Below are positions 61,587-64,000 of a stretch of DNA of 64,000 bases, piece after piece. The DNA lies in contig CALAMO010000037.1 of NCBI GenBank assembly GCA_937925855.1, positions 1 through 64,000 on the forward strand, written 5' to 3'. The stretch's first letter is position 1. Each line of letters opens with the position of its first letter. Position numbers and translations under genes: made by a program. The notes under the pieces are model-generated. The model was not told the DNA's origin. It did not search any database and saw nothing but the letters and a program-made list of their open reading frames with translations. This DNA is from an uncultured Thiotrichaceae bacterium. GTDB lineage: Bacteria; Pseudomonadota; Gammaproteobacteria; Thiotrichales; Thiotrichaceae.

Positions 61587-62723
61587 TTAACTGTGCACTA
61601 AATTGAAGGCGCCAAATTCACCCCACGGCGAAGGTCGCCGTAACCACTGTGTCGCAATCGAATGGTACAGTTTACGGAAGTCACTGGTATAACTGAGGTC
61701 GTTGGCTTTTTGGGCGGAGAGCGTTGGCGCACTGCCATAAATTCCGCCTTGCACGCGGCCACCCAGTAACAGATGTGCGGCTGCGGCGCCATGGTCGGTG
61801 CCACCGCTTTTATTTTCTGCCGCTCGCCGCCCGAACTCAGAGTAGGTCATAATCAGCGTATTTTGCCACTGCCCGCTTTGCTGCATCGCTTGGCTAAAGG
61901 CGGCAAGTCCAGTCGCCAGCTGGTTGAGCAGTGCATTTTGGCGTCTCAGCTGGTTCTTATGAGTATCAAAGCCGCTGAGTTCAATCTTATAGATACCTGC
62001 GCCTAAACCGTTGTTAATCAGGTGGGCAGCCTGCGCCAGTCGTTTGCCGAATTTATGCTGTGGGAACGGGGTATTCGTCGTGCGGGTTTTCTGGAGGGTG
62101 TCGATCACCTGCTGTGAGTTTTGGTGCACATTGTTTTGTACGTCTAAAAGGTGAGCCAGGGTAGGATTGGTGGTTTTGGCCCGCATTGCGCGCAGTTGTT
62201 GAGTCAGGCGAATAAAGTTCCGGGCGTCGTCCATGATAATGGTATCGAAGGCGCTTTCGCTGAGTGGGCCGTGATCGCTACCAATCACGAGACCGTTGAG
62301 CGTGCGAGCTGCTTCTGGGTAGAGCTTGGCAATCCAGCCCTGCGTGTCGTTTTGCGCGGCATCACTTCCAGACTCCCAGATCTCAATCGAGCGGAAATGC
62401 GAACGATTAGGGTTCGCATAGCCCAGCCCTTGAATCCAAGCCATGTCACCGCTGTCCCAATGCGGTTTTAGCGGCTGTAAGGCCGGGTGCATCGCCAAGC
62501 CATCCTTTAGCTTTAGGGCAGTGTTCGCAGGAAGAGCGAGTGTGGGGCGCAGCTGGTAATAGGCACGGTTTTCCACCGGGATCAGTGTGTTCAGGCCGTC
62601 GTTGCCGCCTTTCAATTCAATCATGATCAGTAACGGCGGCGTGCCCTGGCTAGCAAATAGGGAGGGTGCCAGGCCCAGCGTTGGCAGGAGTGTTGACAGC
62701 TGTAAAAAATCTCTGCGATTCAT
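61587..62723 (-). CDS. DUF1501 domain protein with Tat signal
   Basis: A 378-residue exported protein. The N-terminal MNRRDFLQLSTLLPTLGLAP has a twin-arginine motif and hydrophobic core, so export is probably through Tat. The body has LIMIELKGGNDGLNTLIPV, MHPALQPLKPHWDSGDMAWI, SHFRSIEIWE, LSGFDTHKNQ and YSEFGRRAAENKSGGTDHG, all of the DUF1501 family, which is related to alkaline-phosphatase/sulfatase folds. Function is unestablished. It is 13 bp downstream of the DUF1800 gene on the same strand, the usual pairing. Confidence 0.9.
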   Translation of the reverse strand: MNRRDFLQLSTLLPTLGLAPSLFASQGTPPLLIMIELKGGNDGLNTLIPVENRAYYQLRPTLALPANTALKLKDGLAMHPALQPLKPHWDSGDMAWIQGLGYANPNRSHFRSIEIWESGSDAAQNDTQGWIAKLYPEAARTLNGLVIGSDHGPLSESAFDTIIMDDARNFIRLTQQLRAMRAKTTNPTLAHLLDVQNNVHQNSQQVIDTLQKTRTTNTPFPQHKFGKRLAQAAHLINNGLGAGIYKIELSGFDTHKNQLRRQNALLNQLATGLAAFSQAMQQSGQWQNTLIMTYSEFGRRAAENKSGGTDHGAAAAHLLLGGRVQGGIYGSAPTLSAQKANDLSYTSDFRKLYHSIATQWLRRPSPWGEFGAFNLVHS

Positions 62724-62736
62724 GGTGATGGCTCCC

Positions 62737-64000
62737 TTATTTCAGTTGGTAAGTGGGGTCAAGCAAGAGTGCCTGTAAATAGAGGTGTGGGTCTTTGTTG
62801 GCCGTTTCGGTCGTTGCCCCCTGGGGTAACAACCATTGTTCCCAGTAGTTGCTGGCTAGCGTAGGCAGTTTATGAATACGCAGGTCATTTTGCATGCGCT
62901 TACTGGACATCATGCCCGCATCATCATGGTTTTTATCCATGCCACGGCTGATGTTTCTCAGAAATTGCTGGCGGAAAGGGAGGGTCGTGTCATTAATCCA
63001 GCTCCTACCGCCGGGCCAGCCCTTAACGTTAGGAGGCAGGTAAATATTTTGCCCCATCCGCCTGAGCTGGAGATTCAGCGCGCTAAGGGGTAGTTTATCT
63101 TTAGCCAGCCCCATGGCGCGCATTGAGCCTATCACCAGGTCGAGGGGCGATTTTACCAAGGTAGCCCGTGTCGCTGGATGCCAGAACACCTCGCTGGTAA
63201 GAATGGCCTGCAGCAGCGTTGAAATATCATAGCCTGAGGTGCGGAAAGCGTTGGCCCATTGTTGGATGACTGCTTTATCGGGTGGGGTGAGGCTGATAAA
63301 AACGGGCCACATCTTTTCCGCAATCCATTCGGCAGTTCGCGGGTGTTGCAGCAGTAGTTCAATAATATCATCACCGTTAAAATTACCGCTGCTGCCGAAG
63401 ACGGTTTTGGTACCGGTATCGTGGCTCTTTTTATGTAGGAAAACTTTGCCGGTTTTACCGTGGAGACGCCAGCCGGTGAAGGCACGCGCGATTTCCTTGA
63501 TGTCCTGTTCGCTGTAATGGCCTTCGCCTAGAGTAAATAATTCCAGCAGCTCACGCGCAAAGTTTTCGTTCGGTTTTTCGCGCACGTTTTTGATACCGTC
63601 CAGATAAACCAGCATCAGTGGGTCATAAGGAATAGCGCGCAGTAAATCAGCAAAATTACCCAAGGCGTGTTGTCGAATGAGCTGAGTCTGGCCCATCAGT
63701 AATTCTGCGCTGCGCATTGAGCTGCGCAGCGAACTGGTAAAGTGATTATGCCAGAACCAGGTCATTTTCTCTTGCAGGGCATTTGGGTTTTGCAGGGCCT
63801 GATCGATGGCCCATAGTTTGATTTGCTTTAGTTCTTTGCGGACCTGTTGCTTGGCCGCCATTTTGGCGTCTGCGCTGGTTTTACGCATGGCGCGCAGGGT
63901 TTGAAAGTCGTGCAATTTAGGCGTTGGTAGACGGAAGTTACGCGGTGCGGCTAACAGTTTCTTTATTGCCTGTTGGCGATCCTGTTGATTCAATTGTTGG
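62737..64000 (-). CDS. DUF1800 domain protein (N-terminus beyond window)
   Basis: At least 418 residues of a DUF1800 protein, open at the window edge; no start codon with support is visible, and only a TTG lies near the end, so the true start is outside. Family blocks include WFWHNHFTSSLRSS, LRAIPYDPLMLVYLDGIKNV, NENFARELLELFTLGEGHYS, DIKEIARAFTGWRL and GWPGGRSWIN. The partner DUF1501 follows 13 bp later. Such pairs occur in many bacteria with unknown role; one idea is a secreted lipoprotein or polysaccharide-related function. Confidence 0.9.
   Translation of the reverse strand, partial: QQLNQQDRQQAIKKLLAAPRNFRLPTPKLHDFQTLRAMRKTSADAKMAAKQQVRKELKQIKLWAIDQALQNPNALQEKMTWFWHNHFTSSLRSSMRSAELLMGQTQLIRQHALGNFADLLRAIPYDPLMLVYLDGIKNVREKPNENFARELLELFTLGEGHYSEQDIKEIARAFTGWRLHGKTGKVFLHKKSHDTGTKTVFGSSGNFNGDDIIELLLQHPRTAEWIAEKMWPVFISLTPPDKAVIQQWANAFRTSGYDISTLLQAILTSEVFWHPATRATLVKSPLDLVIGSMRAMGLAKDKLPLSALNLQLRRMGQNIYLPPNVKGWPGGRSWINDTTLPFRQQFLRNISRGMDKNHDDAGMMSSKRMQNDLRIHKLPTLASNYWEQWLLPQGATTETANKDPHLYLQALLLDPTYQLK

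Overview
The window looks like a chromosomal segment of a free-living, probably aquatic, gammaproteobacterium. This rests on gene content only: the end of an rRNA operon, NhaR-like LysR regulator, RlmD, RluE, LigA, RecB, YgfX, YicC, ComF, S-methyl-5'-thioinosine phosphorylase, type II secretion pseudopilins and a rhombosortase. No plasmid, phage, insertion sequence or CRISPR array was recognised, and the genus cannot be fixed from what is visible.

Layout. 1-6.9 kb: the 3' part of a 5S rRNA with its terminator, a divergent LysR/Rrf2 regulator pair around a dyad, then a housekeeping run (DEDD exonuclease, rlmD, MOSC protein, ligA). 6.9-12.6 kb: an accessory island in decay, with a GntR regulator, two isopenicillin-N-synthase-like 2OG-Fe(II) oxygenases, a broken choline-sulfatase-like gene between them, the stump of an FAD oxidoreductase gene, an orphan lipoprotein and about 670 bp of non-coding DNA with inverted repeats. 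12.6-16.4 kb: a small DUF2256 gene, an FeS-type (6-4) photolyase/cryptochrome, an orphan LigC-like dehydrogenase and a homocysteine S-methyltransferase. 16.4-25.1 kb: DUF1289, a membrane protein with 11-residue repeats, the large NAD-glutamate dehydrogenase, Nudix, a double-hotdog FabA-like protein, GNAT, an orphan TupA-like binding protein and a LeuB-type dehydrogenase.

25.2-31.6 kb is one tightly packed leftward gene set: SDR, histidine phosphatase, SDR, ACAD10/11-like acyl-CoA dehydrogenase, phosphotransferase, then pseudouridine kinase and glycosidase. The middle part resembles the phosphorylation route that turns 4-hydroxyacyl-CoA into 3-hydroxyacyl-CoA. 31.8-35.7 kb holds yicC, comF and a rhombosortase gene divergent from gspG-gspH-gspI; gspG carries an in-frame 18-codon duplication in its leader. 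36-42.9 kb holds two low-complexity envelope proteins, a dynamin-like membrane GTPase, apbE, rluE, a PhyH-type dioxygenase and a VC0807-like membrane protein.

43-49.6 kb: a candidate small RNA with its own promoter and terminator, a probable glycoside hydrolase with a CBM9-like tail, a PLP decarboxylase, a long-form GAPDH and an M28 peptidase. 49.9-51.8 kb: a bacterial relative of the oomycete transglutaminase elicitor (GP42/Pep-13 family), the most unexpected gene here. 51.9-64 kb: tadA, hydroxyacid-oxoacid transhydrogenase, a gamma-glutamylcyclotransferase-like protein, DUF4864, DsrE-like, MTI phosphorylase, ygfX, recB without recC or recD beside it, arylamine N-acetyltransferase and a DUF1501/DUF1800 pair cut by the window end.

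The strongest leads are the transglutaminase-elicitor homologue, the candidate small RNA at 43.1 kb, the seven-gene psuGK/ACAD operon, the rhombosortase-pseudopilin divergent pair with the duplicated GspG leader, the cysteine-free Rrf2 regulator with a neighbouring dyad, and the perfect 12-bp-arm palindrome in the decaying island.
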